Source: Methylobacter tundripaludum SV96
Lineage (GTDB): Bacteria > Pseudomonadota > Gammaproteobacteria > Methylococcales > Methylomonadaceae
DNA length: 64,000 nucleotides
Assembly (NCBI RefSeq): GCF_000190755.2
Contig: NZ_JH109152.1
Coordinates: forward strand, 1,719,774-1,783,773
Reading direction: 5' to 3'
The position numbers were made by a program, and so were the translations under genes. The first letter of the stretch is position 1; every line of letters begins with the position of its first letter. Under the pieces are notes generated by a model. It had not been told where the DNA came from. It did no database searches and was given only the letters and a program-made list of their open reading frames with translations. Shown here in pieces: positions 1 to 8,361 of the stretch.

Positions 1-575
1 GGTACATCCATGTCTTCTGGAAGCGGGGAATTGTCGGCGGCTTCAGCCAGTTTCATCAAGGTTTCAACTTCCTGTTTGAACTGGGCTTCCAGTTGATTGG
101 CGTAATCCCAGCTCAAGGCTTTATGCTTGCTGGCATTGGCTTTAATCTTGGTGCCGTCCAGGCTCACCGTACCCAGCTTAAGCAGCCCCAAGGTTTGTGC
201 AAGTACCAATATCTCGACAAATAGGCTTTCGATCTCTTTGCCAAAGCGCTTGCGAAAGCTGTTGATGGTGTCGTGATCTGGGTTTTCGTTGGCGCAGATG
301 TATTTAAAGGCCATCGAGTCATGAGTGGCTTTCTCCAGTTTGCGACTGGAAAATACGCCGGTCGCGTAACCGTAGAACAGCAACGCCAACAGCATCGCCG
401 GATGATAGGGGCGCTTTCCTTTGCCCGCATAGACGGCTGATAGCGTCCGTAAATCCAGTTGATCGACAATCTCGACAACAAAACGGGCCATATGATCTTC
501 AGGCAAATAATCCTGAACACACGGGGGCAGAATGTAGGGGGTATCGCGATCAATCAGGATGAATTGGGTAGCCAT
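1..575 (-). CDS. IS1182-family transposase, N-terminal part (cut by window edge)
   Basis: The frame starting at ATG 575 stays open to the left edge. It reads MATQFILIDRDTPYILPP, then YLPEDHMARFVVEIVDQLDL, PYHPAMLLALLFYGYATGVF, FKYICANENPDHDTINSFR and later GTVSLDGTKIKANASKHK. This is the DUF772 helix region followed by the first catalytic Asp of the DDE nuclease of IS1182/IS5-like transposases. About 190 residues are visible; the catalytic core and C-terminus lie outside the window. The gene mobilises its own element by cutting and joining DNA ends. No frameshift is seen in the visible part, so the copy may be intact and recent. Confidence 0.85.
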   Translation of the reverse strand, partial: MATQFILIDRDTPYILPPCVQDYLPEDHMARFVVEIVDQLDLRTLSAVYAGKGKRPYHPAMLLALLFYGYATGVFSSRKLEKATHDSMAFKYICANENPDHDTINSFRKRFGKEIESLFVEILVLAQTLGLLKLGTVSLDGTKIKANASKHKALSWDYANQLEAQFKQEVETLMKLAEAADNSPLPEDMDV

Positions 576-647
576 TTTTGTTTTTTGATTTGGTGTTTCG
601 ATAGGGTTATTTTAACACTTTTTGCACTGCTAAATCCGACAGTCTCC
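1..647 (-). mobile_element. IS1182-like insertion sequence, upstream end
   Basis: The element carries the transposase at 1-575 and ends near 647 with GGAGACTGTCGGATTTAGCA read on the minus strand. The boundary is inferred because the neighbouring peroxidase frame reads normal family sequence up to this point and then runs into GDCRI and a stop inside the element. The other terminal repeat is outside the window, so the inverted repeat and the target duplication cannot be checked here. Confidence 0.7.
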
Positions 648-1581
648 TAGAGATTCTTCAAAAGTAGCAATAGACTGGGTTACTGTCGCTTTGGTTAAGC
701 CTTCTGTTGGATATAACTCAGCAAACGCGGCTCGATAAGTTTCGACTTGATTTAGCGTTTCGATCACATGCTCCCACTCGGCACCCATTTCGCCAGGATT
801 GGCGACAGGTCCAGCTGCTTGTTCAATCAAATTCTTTGCGCGGCCATCCCAAAACTGGGCGATGTTGTACATCGCATTATAAACAGTAGGCGAGTTGATC
901 GGCCCCTGTTGTCCACGAATACCGGTGGCGACTTTAGCATGATCGGTGCCGCCCTTGACGAGACTATGGCAGGACGCACAATTCATGCTGTTGTCGCCCG
1001 ATAACCGGCGATCAAAAAACAGTTTCCGGCCTAGCTCTACTTTTTTCGGGTCTAGCGTGACTTGCAAGGGTAGCGGATGGATTGGCTCACCTTTTAGGGT
1101 CGGCACGGTGTCCGCACTCCAAGCCAATTTAGCGCGTTCTTCGGTAATCCAAGCCAAGATGGTGGTCTTTTCGTTATCATTTAGGCTATCGGTCCAATGC
1201 ATCGACAGGTATAAAGCCGGTGGCATGGAGTTATTGCGGAGTGCGCCTTCAATTCTGGCCAACATCAAGGGAGTAAAAAGGGTTTCGCCACTATACATGG
1301 ACTTAGAAATAACCAAGCGTGCAGAGGCATTTTCAATATCATGCGCCATGAGTTGTTTGGCGATAGGCAGTTCGGCATAAATTGGTCTACGCAGCATACC
1401 TGGCGAATGGCAATCAACACATTTATTTTGAAAAATTTGCGAAACTTGGGCAAAGTTAGCCGAAGTGCCAGCCACAGGAGCTATCGGCTCATTCTTGCTA
1501 TTTAAACCAAGCATGTTGGATAGCGGCAGGAACAACGCGACTGAGCCGAGTGCAGCTAATATCAGTTGATTTTTTTTTCAT
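648..1581 (-). pseudogene. Di-haem cytochrome c peroxidase (CCP/MauG family), truncated and frameshifted
   Basis: The frame contains two c-type haem motifs, CVDCH near the N-terminus and CASCH in the middle, then family sequence such as LGRKLFFDRRLSGDNSMNCA, INSPTVYNAMYNIAQFWDGR and IEQAAGPVANPGEMG. Such proteins are periplasmic di-haem peroxidases or MauG-like oxidases. The 3' end is lost: after IATFEESL the frame enters the IS1182-like element at about 647. The 5' end is also damaged. ATG 1581 is followed by nine A residues; with eight, the frame would read MKKNQLILAALGSVALFLP, a good signal peptide, joined to the rest. With nine, the leader is out of frame and only a TTG at 1535 remains. 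Confidence 0.85.
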
Positions 1582-1625
1582 AGTTATTTCAAGCGCGCTC
1601 CGAACCTTTTGTCCGGAGTGGGATA

Positions 1626-2743
1626 AGTAGTAATGCGAAAGTTATTAGGAAGTAAATTTATTGTGTCAAACTGGAAACGATTGCAATAACAGACAAAAAT
1701 TAGGAGTCCACCTGAAATTCATCGCCAAACTGACCCCGGAAGAGGAAGTAACGTTAACCGAAGCCTATCGTAACCACTCATTATTCCGGGTTAGACAACG
1801 GGCACATGCTATCTTATTGAATAATAGAAGGTATGTAATTGCACGGCTGAGCGAATTGTTTGAGTCCCAGCATGAGACTGTCAGTTCATGGTTAGACAAA
1901 TGGGAAACAGAGGGATTAATAGGGCTTTTAGATTTTTCCACGAAGCGGGAGGGCCTGTGCGCTTCACGGGTTGAGGGAACCAAGCCGTTTTTTTTGGGGT
2001 ATAATTGACAAAAAAACCCCCACCAGCCCAAGGCCGCCGCAGCACGATTGCTGGAGGAGACGGGCAAGGAAGCCAGCCTTGACACCTTTAAACGAATTTT
2101 AAAAAAGTGCCTATGCCTGGAAACGTTGTCGGCAATCAGTGAAGGGAAAGCGTAATGAAGCAGATTTCCAACGTGATAAGGCATATCTGAAGGCCTTGAA
2201 ACAGCAAGAGGATGATGGGGAATTGAAGCTTTACTACTTTGACGAATCCGGATTTAGCACGACACCCTGTGTACCCTATGGATGGCAACGGATTGGCGAG
2301 ACCCGACAAATACCCTGCTATCGTAGCAAGCGCATGAATGTGTTAGGTTTTTTGAGTCGCAGCAATGATCTGTTTTTCCACAGCTCCGAACAATCGGTGA
2401 CAACGGATACGGTTGTCAATGCCTTTGATGCGTTTGTCGAAACGTATGCAGGCAAGTACGAAGAAACTAAAGTGCCGTGCTGTGTGGTGTTGGATAATGC
2501 TTCCATTCATCGTAGCGGCGTATTCAAAGAAAAGCTGGCGGGCTGGCAACAACGTGGTGTGTGCTTACATTTTCTTCCGCCTTACAGCCCGGAGCTGAAC
2601 CTGATCGAAATACTCTGGCGTAAAGTTAAGTACGAATGGTTGCCGCTTGATGCCTATCAAAGTTACGGACACTTGAAAAAGTGGGTGTTGGAAATTCTGA
2701 GTGACATCGGTAAAAAATTCCAAATAACTTTTGCGTAACTACT
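1626..2743 (+). mobile_element. IS630-family insertion sequence (1118 bp) with inverted repeats and TA flanks
   Basis: The ends match as an inverted repeat. The left end reads AGTAGTAATGCGAAAGTT and the right end, on the opposite strand, AGTAGTTACGCAAAAGTT; about 22 of the first 26 positions agree. TA flanks both sides (1624-1625 and 2744-2745), the target used by IS630/Tc1 elements. The right end interrupts the RND pump gene. The sequence left of the element does not continue that pump, so a deletion or rearrangement followed the insertion. Confidence 0.85.
1712..2738 (+). pseudogene. IS630 transposase, inactivated
   Basis: The DDE transposase is recognised by YYFDESGFSTTPCVPYGWQR, CCVVLDNASIHRSGVFKEKL and LPPYSPELNLIEILWRKVKY, which carry the three catalytic acidic residues. 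The N-terminal helix-turn-helix part reads LTPEEEVTLTEAYRN and later RLSELFESQHETVSSWLDKW. Three lesions are visible. The expected start after the AGGAG at 1702-1706 is CTG (1712), not ATG. There is an in-frame stop at 2006-2008, after aberrant sequence. A frameshift near 2110 separates TFKRILKK from YAWKRCRQSVKGKRNEADF. The copy cannot make a full transposase by itself. Confidence 0.85.
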
Positions 2744-4193
2744 TAAAAACGACTGCGCCGATCCACGACAGCAACAGCGAGATGCCCATCACCTGAAATA
2801 TCGAAACGGTGTACTCGCCGGCTTGCGATTTAGCCAAACCCACCGGCAGGAAGCCGACAATCGTGACCAAGGTGCCGGTCAGCATCGGAAAAGCGGTGGC
2901 GCGATAAGCATAAGTCGCCGCATCGATCCTGTCCCAACCCTCTTCCAGCTTGCGCGCCATCATCTCGATGGAGATCATCGCGTCGTCGACCAATAAGCCG
3001 AGCGCCAGAATCAAAGCGCCTAATGAAATGCGGTGGATTTCCATGCCGAACAGCAACATGCACAGCAGTGTGCCTGACAGCACCAGCGGCACCGTCAGCG
3101 CGACCACGGAGCCGGTGCGGAAACCGAGGCTCAAAAAGCTGACCAGCAGCACCGCGGCCAAGGCTTCAAAGAAGGTGGACAGGAATTCCCCGATGGCTTT
3201 GTTGACTACGCGCGGTTGGTCGGCGATCTGATCGACGTCCATCCCGACCGGGAGTTCGCCCTCGATTTGAATCTTGGCGGCTTCCAGCGCCTTGCCCAGT
3301 TCCAGCACATCGCCGCGTTTGTTCATGGTGATGCCCAGGCCGACGGCTTCCTTGCCGTTGATGCGCATTTTGAGTTCCGGCGGGTCAAGGTATCCGCGCT
3401 TAACGTGGGCGAAATCGGCGACGCGTAAGGTGCGGCCTTGAATATGCACCGGCAATTTGGCGATGCTGTCCACCGAATCGAATTGGCCGGTGAGTCGGAT
3501 CGGCAAATTACGCTGGGCGGTGTACACCGTTCCCGCCGATGTCATGCTGTTTTGCGCTTGCAAGGCCTCGGCGACCGCGTTGGCATCCAATCCCAATTCA
3601 GCCAATTTTTTGTCGGAAAATTCGATGTAAATTTTTTCATCCTGGGTGCCGATCAGGTCGACTTTTTCGACATCCTTGACCCTCAGCAGTTGTTGGCGGG
3701 CTGAGTCGGCGGCTTGTTTCAGCGCGGCGTAACTAAAACCGTCTCCCGAGAAGGCATAGATCAGGCTGTAGGTATCTCCGAATTCGTCGTTGAAAAACGG
3801 CCCGATGCTGCCGGGCGGCAAAGTCAGGCGAATGTCGTCAACCTTTTTGCGCACCTGATACCACAGATCGGGGATTTCCTTGGGCGGCGTATCTTCACGC
3901 GGGGTCACGAAAATGACCGACTCGCCCGGTTTGGAGTAGCTGCGCAAAATATTCAGGTTCGGCAATTCCTGGATTTTCTTTTCCAGGCGGTCGGTCAGCT
4001 GTTGTTCGACCTCCTGCGCGGTCGCGCCCGGATAGAGGGTTTTGACCACCATGACCCGAAAGGTAAACTCGGGGTCTTCCCGTTGGCCGAGACGGAAATA
4101 GGCAAAAATCCCGCCGAACAGCAACAGCGCCATGATGAAACCGGTGAAAGCGCGGTGCTCCAGCACCCAGGCGCTCAGGTTGAATTCTCTCAT
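2739..4193 (-). pseudogene. RND efflux permease (HAE1/AcrB type), C-terminal half missing
   Basis: The protein starts MREFNLSAWVLEHRAFTGF, with the first membrane helix, then the porter domain (YPGATAQEVEQQLTDRLEKK; LGLDANAVAEALQAQN) and helices including the conserved GLLVDDAMISIEMMARKLEE. It stops at residue 484 with SWIGAVVFK, where the family continues for about 550 more residues. The stop lies in the IS630 terminal repeat. An intact homologue would be the inner-membrane proton-driven pump of a tripartite exporter. Its start overlaps the end of the adaptor gene (ATGA at 4190-4193), so both were one operon. The half protein lacks the second porter and membrane repeats and should not function. 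Confidence 0.9.
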
Positions 4194-5665
4194 GGACGGG
4201 CTTCCTCGTTTGCGTCAATGGCGGGTTTAACGGGGTGCGGCAAGCGTACGGGTTGACCCTCGACCAGACGGCTTGCACCGGCGCTGACGATCAGTTGCCC
4301 AGCTGCAAGTCCGGTGATGGCAACCCGTTCGCCGCTCAGTGTGTCGCCGATCCGTACCGGCACGGCGTTGACGGTTGAGCTGCGCTCGTCAACCAGCCAG
4401 ACGCTAGGCTGTTCAGGCTGATTCTGGGGAGTAAAAACGGCCGAGAGCGGAACGGTGGGGTTTGAAGGCGTGTTTGAAGGTATCCAAACCGTCGCCGTCA
4501 TGCCGAGCCGTGCATCGTCTTGGCCTTCCAACAGAGTCACCTTGACACGATAGGTGCGGCTGGCCGAATCGGCTGCCGCTGCGATCTCTCGGATACGCGC
4601 CTTGATTCGCTTGTCGCCGTCGGCCCACAGCGTCACGGCGACTTCCTGCTGTAGATCGATTCCGGTAACGCGATGCTCGGGGATGTCGATAGGGATTTCC
4701 TTTTCATTGAGTTGGGCTATCCTGATAACCGGCTGGCCGGGGGTAACGACTTGCCCCGCCTCGACTTCCAGCGCCGTCACCACGCCGTCGCGATCGGCCC
4801 GTAAATCGGTATAAGCCAATTGGTTGCCTGCCTCTCCGAGCTGGGCTTCGAGCGCTGCAACCTTTTGCTGTGCGGTAATGTCGAGCGTTTGGTGATGATC
4901 CAATTCAGGCCGGCTGATAATGTTTTGATTGAACAATTCCCGGTACCGGCTTAAGTCGTCCTGGCTATATTTGCGGTCGGCTTTAGCGGCTATAAGCTGG
5001 GCTTTGATACTTTGCGAGGCCAACCGGTAATCGCTGGGATCAAGCCTTGCCAGCATCTGTCCTTTGCGCACCCGATCCCCCATATCGACCGAGCGGTTTA
5101 TCAGTTTTCCAGCCACGCGGAACGATAAAGTCGTCTCAAATCGCGCCCGAACCTCGCCGGGAAACGGCCTGTCGTTCTGTGTCTGTTGGCTCGTTATCCG
5201 GATAACGTTGACCGGACGGAGTGTTTGCCGGTCTTGGTCTTGATGGCTGCATCCCGCCAGCATCAAAAGCAGCAAGCCTATCAATGGGTTGATAGCGGCA
5301 AGGATAGGATCGGCAATGACTAACTCATCGTTCCCACGCAGAGCTTGGGAACCATAAGTGAATGTTATTGTTGCTAGTTCCCAAGCTCCAGCTTGGGAAT
5401 TCAGTGCGGGAAGCTCCAGCTTCCCGTCTCGCGAAGCTGGAGCTTCGTCATCCGGGTTCCCAAGCTGAAGCTTGGGAACCAGCGTATCTCTTAACTTAAT
5501 GGCTGTGACGTAGCACGTTGGGGCAAGGTGAGTCCTGGACTCATCATTCCCAAGCAAAACGCGGTAACCATAAGCGGAAGTTATTTTTGCTAAAATTCTA
5601 AGTTGGGAGTGAATCGCTAATCGGCAGCTGCCGACTAAATAGCGGCAGAAATTGCGGAAATTCAT
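4190..5665 (-). CDS. RND periplasmic adaptor lipoprotein with repeat DNA in its leader
   Basis: The body is a membrane fusion protein: barrel-sandwich and hairpin regions (SFRVAGKLINRSVDMGDRVR; GQMLARLDPSDYRLASQSIK; ADRDGVVTALEVEAGQVVTP) and the C-terminal beta-barrel ending near VRLPHPVKP. It would link the inner-membrane pump to an outer-membrane channel. A lipobox is seen at residues 136-139 (LAGC) after a hydrophobic stretch. The first about 135 residues are abnormal, because residues roughly 20-120 are encoded by hairpin repeats of the GCTTGGGAAC type. Removing them would join the basic N-terminus MNFRNFCRYLVGSCRLAI to NPLIGLLLLMLAGC, a plausible lipoprotein signal. The true start is therefore uncertain; an internal ATG at 5263 is another candidate. 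The partner pump is truncated. Confidence 0.75.
   Translation of the reverse strand: MNFRNFCRYLVGSCRLAIHSQLRILAKITSAYGYRVLLGNDESRTHLAPTCYVTAIKLRDTLVPKLQLGNPDDEAPASRDGKLELPALNSQAGAWELATITFTYGSQALRGNDELVIADPILAAINPLIGLLLLMLAGCSHQDQDRQTLRPVNVIRITSQQTQNDRPFPGEVRARFETTLSFRVAGKLINRSVDMGDRVRKGQMLARLDPSDYRLASQSIKAQLIAAKADRKYSQDDLSRYRELFNQNIISRPELDHHQTLDITAQQKVAALEAQLGEAGNQLAYTDLRADRDGVVTALEVEAGQVVTPGQPVIRIAQLNEKEIPIDIPEHRVTGIDLQQEVAVTLWADGDKRIKARIREIAAAADSASRTYRVKVTLLEGQDDARLGMTATVWIPSNTPSNPTVPLSAVFTPQNQPEQPSVWLVDERSSTVNAVPVRIGDTLSGERVAITGLAAGQLIVSAGASRLVEGQPVRLPHPVKPAIDANEEARP
5328..5480. repeat. Hairpin repeat cluster (GCTTGGGAAC type) inside the adaptor leader
   Basis: Four hairpins occur in about 105 bp: 5378-5399 (arms TTCCCAAGC / GCTTGGGAA, loop TCCA), 5408-5425 (GGGAAGC / GCTTCCC, loop TCCA), 5432-5447 (CGAAGC / GCTTCG, loop TGGA) and 5455-5480 (11-bp arms starting GGTTCCC, loop TGAA). 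A half-copy, CGTTCCCACGCAGAGCTTGG, begins at 5329. The stems share the GGAAGC/CCAAGC theme but differ in length and sequence. The cluster lies within the open frame of the adaptor gene without stopping it. Confidence 0.75.
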
Positions 5666-5825
5666 CTGTACTCCAGTTTAATTTGGCTACTCAGGAAAAA
5701 CTTTTTATTAGACAAACCAATCGCGTTCAAAACAGATTGAACCGGCTGTAATGCCCTATGAGTCAACAATTTAAACCAATCGATTTAACAGCGCGTCACC
5801 CGTTCGGGTGAAAAAGGAAAATTAT

Positions 5826-6197
5826 TAACTGATGTTACGCAGTTAGTTGAATTTCGACCGCTTTAACATTAAGGAGTCGCTAGCGCGACACTTGATTGAA
5901 TCGGGTTGTCGCACCCGAAGGCGAGTTACTTTCTTTTGCTTCGCCTCGGCAACTGCTCCTGCGTTGCTCTACCTCCTGCATCCATGCAGTCGAAAAGAAA
6001 GTAACCAAAGAAAAGGCGACCCGGTTGCCGCTTACTTCCTGCGCTCCTCGCTTTTATCGAGGGTCAGCAGAAGGGGCTCCTGCCCCTCTGCTGACGCGCG
6101 GCATCCCTGCCGCGCCCCTAACGGGCTGTTCTCGATAAAAGCTCCGATGCTCGGCGCGGCAAACGGGAGAAATACCATCCGTGCGTAACATCAGTTA
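5826..6197. mobile_element. 372-bp non-coding element with 16-bp perfect terminal inverted repeats
   Basis: The left end TAACTGATGTTACGCA (5826-5841) is repeated exactly, inverted, at 6182-6197. No protein gene fits inside; the short open frames there are low-complexity shadows of hairpins. The interior has a 13-bp stem GTTACTTTCTTTT / AAAAGAAAGTAAC (5925-5937 with 5993-6005) and hairpins with TCCT, TCCA, TCCT and TCCC loops, that is NGGA on the minus strand. A MITE-like element moved by a transposase acting in trans is the likely nature; the partner transposase is not identified. The rest of the gap 5666-6250 shows no gene. Confidence 0.75.
5949..6115 (-). repeat. Array of hairpins with NGGA loops (array A)
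   Basis: Read on the minus strand, the hairpins are: 6096-6115, arms GCGCGGCA / TGCCGCGC, loop GGGA; 6063-6095, arms of 14 and 15 bases beginning GTCAGCAGAGGGGC, loop AGGA, one bulged base; 5976-5989, arms CTGCA / TGCAG, loop TGGA; 5949-5967, arms GCAACGC / GCAGTTGC, loop AGGA, one bulged A. GGAGGTAG lies between the last two, so GTAG almost abuts the 5949-5967 hairpin. The same order and spacing recur at 23.8 kb. Confidence 0.7.
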
Positions 6198-6250
6198 TTA
6201 AGGTGAATTTTGGAATGCCATTTCGCCCAACGAATATAAGCAACCGAAGA

Positions 6251-7411
6251 TCAATCTTTTATTACGGCAGCCTTGGTCGGAGCTGCCAGCATGCCGAAAC
6301 CCGTTGTCAGCAATTGTATGAGTTCGGATTGTCGATGCGTTCCCGTTTTTGCCAGCACCTGCTTTAGCTGCGTTTTTACCGTGTTATTGCTGATGGCTCG
6401 CGTTTGGGCATAATCGCTTGGCATTTGTCCGCGCAGTAACGCGGTCGCGAGTCTGGCTTCGGCCGGAGACAGTCCGTAGCATTGCGTCAACAGGCTGTCG
6501 TCTAAATCAAGCGGTCTATCCGGGTCATAAATAAATAGGGCAACGGATGGCCCCGATCCGATAAAAGGTACCGGCTGGTTTTGTAGAGAGACGACGATGG
6601 CCGATAACGGACGGTTTGAGTGGTTCCGATGCAAGCTCATCGCGTTGCCTTGCCCCCGCTCTGCGGCATTGCCGATTAACTGGCGCAAAGCGCGGGTTTC
6701 GTTAGCGTTACCGGCCAGGCAGCGACCTGCGGCATTGAGGCAAAAGCCGTCTGAACAGCGGGCTAAATTTTCGGCCGTCTGATTGACAAATACGGCTTGG
6801 CCGCCCTTATCGAACAAGACTAATCCGACCGGCAAGCGGTTCAAGAGGCTGGTGTCCGTAGCCAGCACCCGTTTAACTTCGGAAAAATTTTTGTGGATCA
6901 TGCAAGAACGGCGCAAATGCGGCACCAAGCGCGCGAACCCTGCCGTTTCGTCGGCGGAAAACGGTTGTTGCTTGGATCTGAAAATCGACAGCCGCACCGC
7001 CAGCGTATCCTGCTTGAGAAGATGACCGATCATCGCATGAAAATAACCCTGAGGTTTAAGCCAATCGTTATACCATTCAGTCCTGACAAGTTCCCGCACG
7101 GGAAACAAGCGATCAGTTGTTATCAATTCGCCTTCAGGTAAATCCTTGGAGTTTTCAAGCCAGACATTGACCTTGGAATAATAACGTTCGTAAGACACAA
7201 TGGTTTCAGGGTCGGTACGGGCGGATTGAATAAAAGAAACTTCATCGCTACGGCAAGTGGGACTGCGGCTGGCAAAATCCATCAGATAAATGACGGTGCC
7301 CCTGCTTCCGAAAACCTCTGACAGCTGCTCCAAAAAAACCGGCCATAACTCCGGCATGACCGCAGCATCGTAGATTTTTCCGATTAAATTATCATATTGG
7401 CTTTCGTTCAT
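6251..7411 (-). CDS. LuxR-type transcriptional regulator
   Basis: The protein has about 386 residues. The start is placed at ATG 7411 (MNESQYDNLIGKIYDAAV); the frame is open further upstream, but only through repeat DNA. The N-terminal part resembles sensory regions of LuxR-family regulators (VFGSRGTVIYLMDF; WYNDWLKPQGYFHAMIG), and a PAS-like segment follows (LNRLPVGLVLFDKGGQAVFV). The C-terminus is a LuxR/GerE helix-turn-helix: YGLSPAEARLATALLRGQ then ISNNTVKTQLKQVLAKTG. It should bind DNA and control a regulon that cannot be named from the sequence. No operon partner is seen; both flanks are repeats. Confidence 0.8.
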   Translation of the reverse strand: MNESQYDNLIGKIYDAAVMPELWPVFLEQLSEVFGSRGTVIYLMDFASRSPTCRSDEVSFIQSARTDPETIVSYERYYSKVNVWLENSKDLPEGELITTDRLFPVRELVRTEWYNDWLKPQGYFHAMIGHLLKQDTLAVRLSIFRSKQQPFSADETAGFARLVPHLRRSCMIHKNFSEVKRVLATDTSLLNRLPVGLVLFDKGGQAVFVNQTAENLARCSDGFCLNAAGRCLAGNANETRALRQLIGNAAERGQGNAMSLHRNHSNRPLSAIVVSLQNQPVPFIGSGPSVALFIYDPDRPLDLDDSLLTQCYGLSPAEARLATALLRGQMPSDYAQTRAISNNTVKTQLKQVLAKTGTHRQSELIQLLTTGFGMLAAPTKAAVIKD

Positions 7412-7439
7412 AACTGATGAGCACGCCCTATAGCGGATA

Positions 7440-7545
7440 TTACCCTCGTTCCCACGCGCCGCGTGGGAATGCAGTGCTGGACGCGCTGCGTCCCGTATAC
7501 CCAAGAGGCTGGTCGTGCCTCGCAGCGCAGCTCGTGGGAACGCGG
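7440..7545. repeat. GTTCCCACGC-type hairpin repeat upstream of the LuxR gene
   Basis: Hairpin arms TTCCCACGC / GCGTGGGAA begin near 7448, followed by GGACGC / GCGTCC around a GCT loop and an inverted GTGGGAACGCGG copy near 7530. A nearly identical block (CTCGTTCCCACGCG, TGCTGGACGCGCTGCGTCCC) lies at 60182-60315, so this is a dispersed family. The start of the regulator lies just downstream on the minus strand, so the block is in its upstream region. Confidence 0.8.
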
Positions 7546-7612
7546 GTAAAGAAGCGGGTATCCAGCGCCATGGAGGCGAACTATGCATGTCCATGTAGCC
7601 TGGATCCCCGCA

Positions 7613-7672
7613 CAAATCCGTCTGGAACGGATTTGCATTAACCCAAAGGGTGTCAGGCAGGATAGCCTGACA
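7613..7672 (+). repeat. Two hairpins with GGA in the loop, between LuxR gene and yajQ
   Basis: 7613-7635 has 9-bp perfect arms CAAATCCGT / ACGGATTTG around CTGGA. 7651-7672 has 8-bp perfect arms TGTCAGGC / GCCTGACA around AGGATA. The following sequence contains AAATACTTGTGTATAA, resembling AAATACGTGTGTATAA at about 22387. No gene is seen in 7412-7790; this and the preceding repeat fill the gap. Confidence 0.6.
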
Positions 7673-7790
7673 TGAATCCCTGCCGGGATGACGCGCTTTA
7701 AAAATACTTGTGTATAACGACGAGCGCGGAACGTGGGAATCCTAAGAGGTCGTTATTTTTAGCGACATTTAGATTCATTGAGCTTTGCTT

Positions 7791-8273
7791 CTAATCCCTG
7801 AAATTCTCAAACTGCAACGGCATTTCCAGCTTTTCTTCTCTCAGCATCTTAATCACATCCTGTAGATCATCCCTGTTTTTGCCGGTCACCCTGACCTGAT
7901 CGCCCTGTATGGCGGCCTGGACTTTCAGTTTTTTGTCCTTAATCAATTTAACGATTTTTTTGGCTACTTCCTTATCTAGCCCCTGCTTCATGGTAATTTC
8001 CTGACGCATTCCCTTGCCGCTTGGCTTTGCATCGCCCGTCTCCATGCAAGCTATATCAATGCCGCGTCGCGTAAGTTTTGCGCAAATAACACTGAACATT
8101 TGCTGTAACTGGAACGTCGATTGAGACGTCATGATCACTTTATCGTCATTCAATTCAAAGCTTGAGTCGGTGCCCTTAAAATCAAAGCGCGTGCTGACTT
8201 CCTTATTGGCTTGGTCAACCGCGTTAGTAAGCTCGTGTTTGTCGAATTCGGAAATGATGTCGAAAGAAGGCAT
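7791..8273 (-). CDS. yajQ: YajQ-family nucleotide (c-di-GMP) binding protein
   Basis: This 160-residue protein matches YajQ throughout: [20 protein letters not shown] at the start, [18 protein letters not shown], and the C-terminal [20 protein letters not shown] and FENFRD. YajQ has two ferredoxin-like folds. In Xanthomonas a homologue binds c-di-GMP and acts with a transcription factor; elsewhere the role is unclear. It is a monocistronic cytoplasmic protein here, with cca upstream on the same strand. Length and ends are normal for the family. Confidence 0.95.
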   Translation of the reverse strand: MPSFDIISEFDKHELTNAVDQANKEVSTRFDFKGTDSSFELNDDKVIMTSQSTFQLQQMFSVICAKLTRRGIDIACMETGDAKPSGKGMRQEITMKQGLDKEVAKKIVKLIKDKKLKVQAAIQGDQVRVTGKNRDDLQDVIKMLREEKLEMPLQFENFRD

Positions 8274-8361
8274 GGTTATGATTACAACATAAGGTAAAAA
8301 AGGAATTTAACTATAATGATCTTTGCGGCATTATTCAACACCCTTCCCGGTGCCGGGGCTT

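Noticed and set aside
164-553. 129-codon open frame on the minus strand
   Set aside because: It is a shadow of the IS1182-type transposase in another frame; the true frame starts at 575 and shows family motifs.
5847-6188. 113-codon and 80-codon open frames
   Set aside because: They lie wholly inside the hairpin-rich inverted-repeat element and translate palindromes; no family resemblance.
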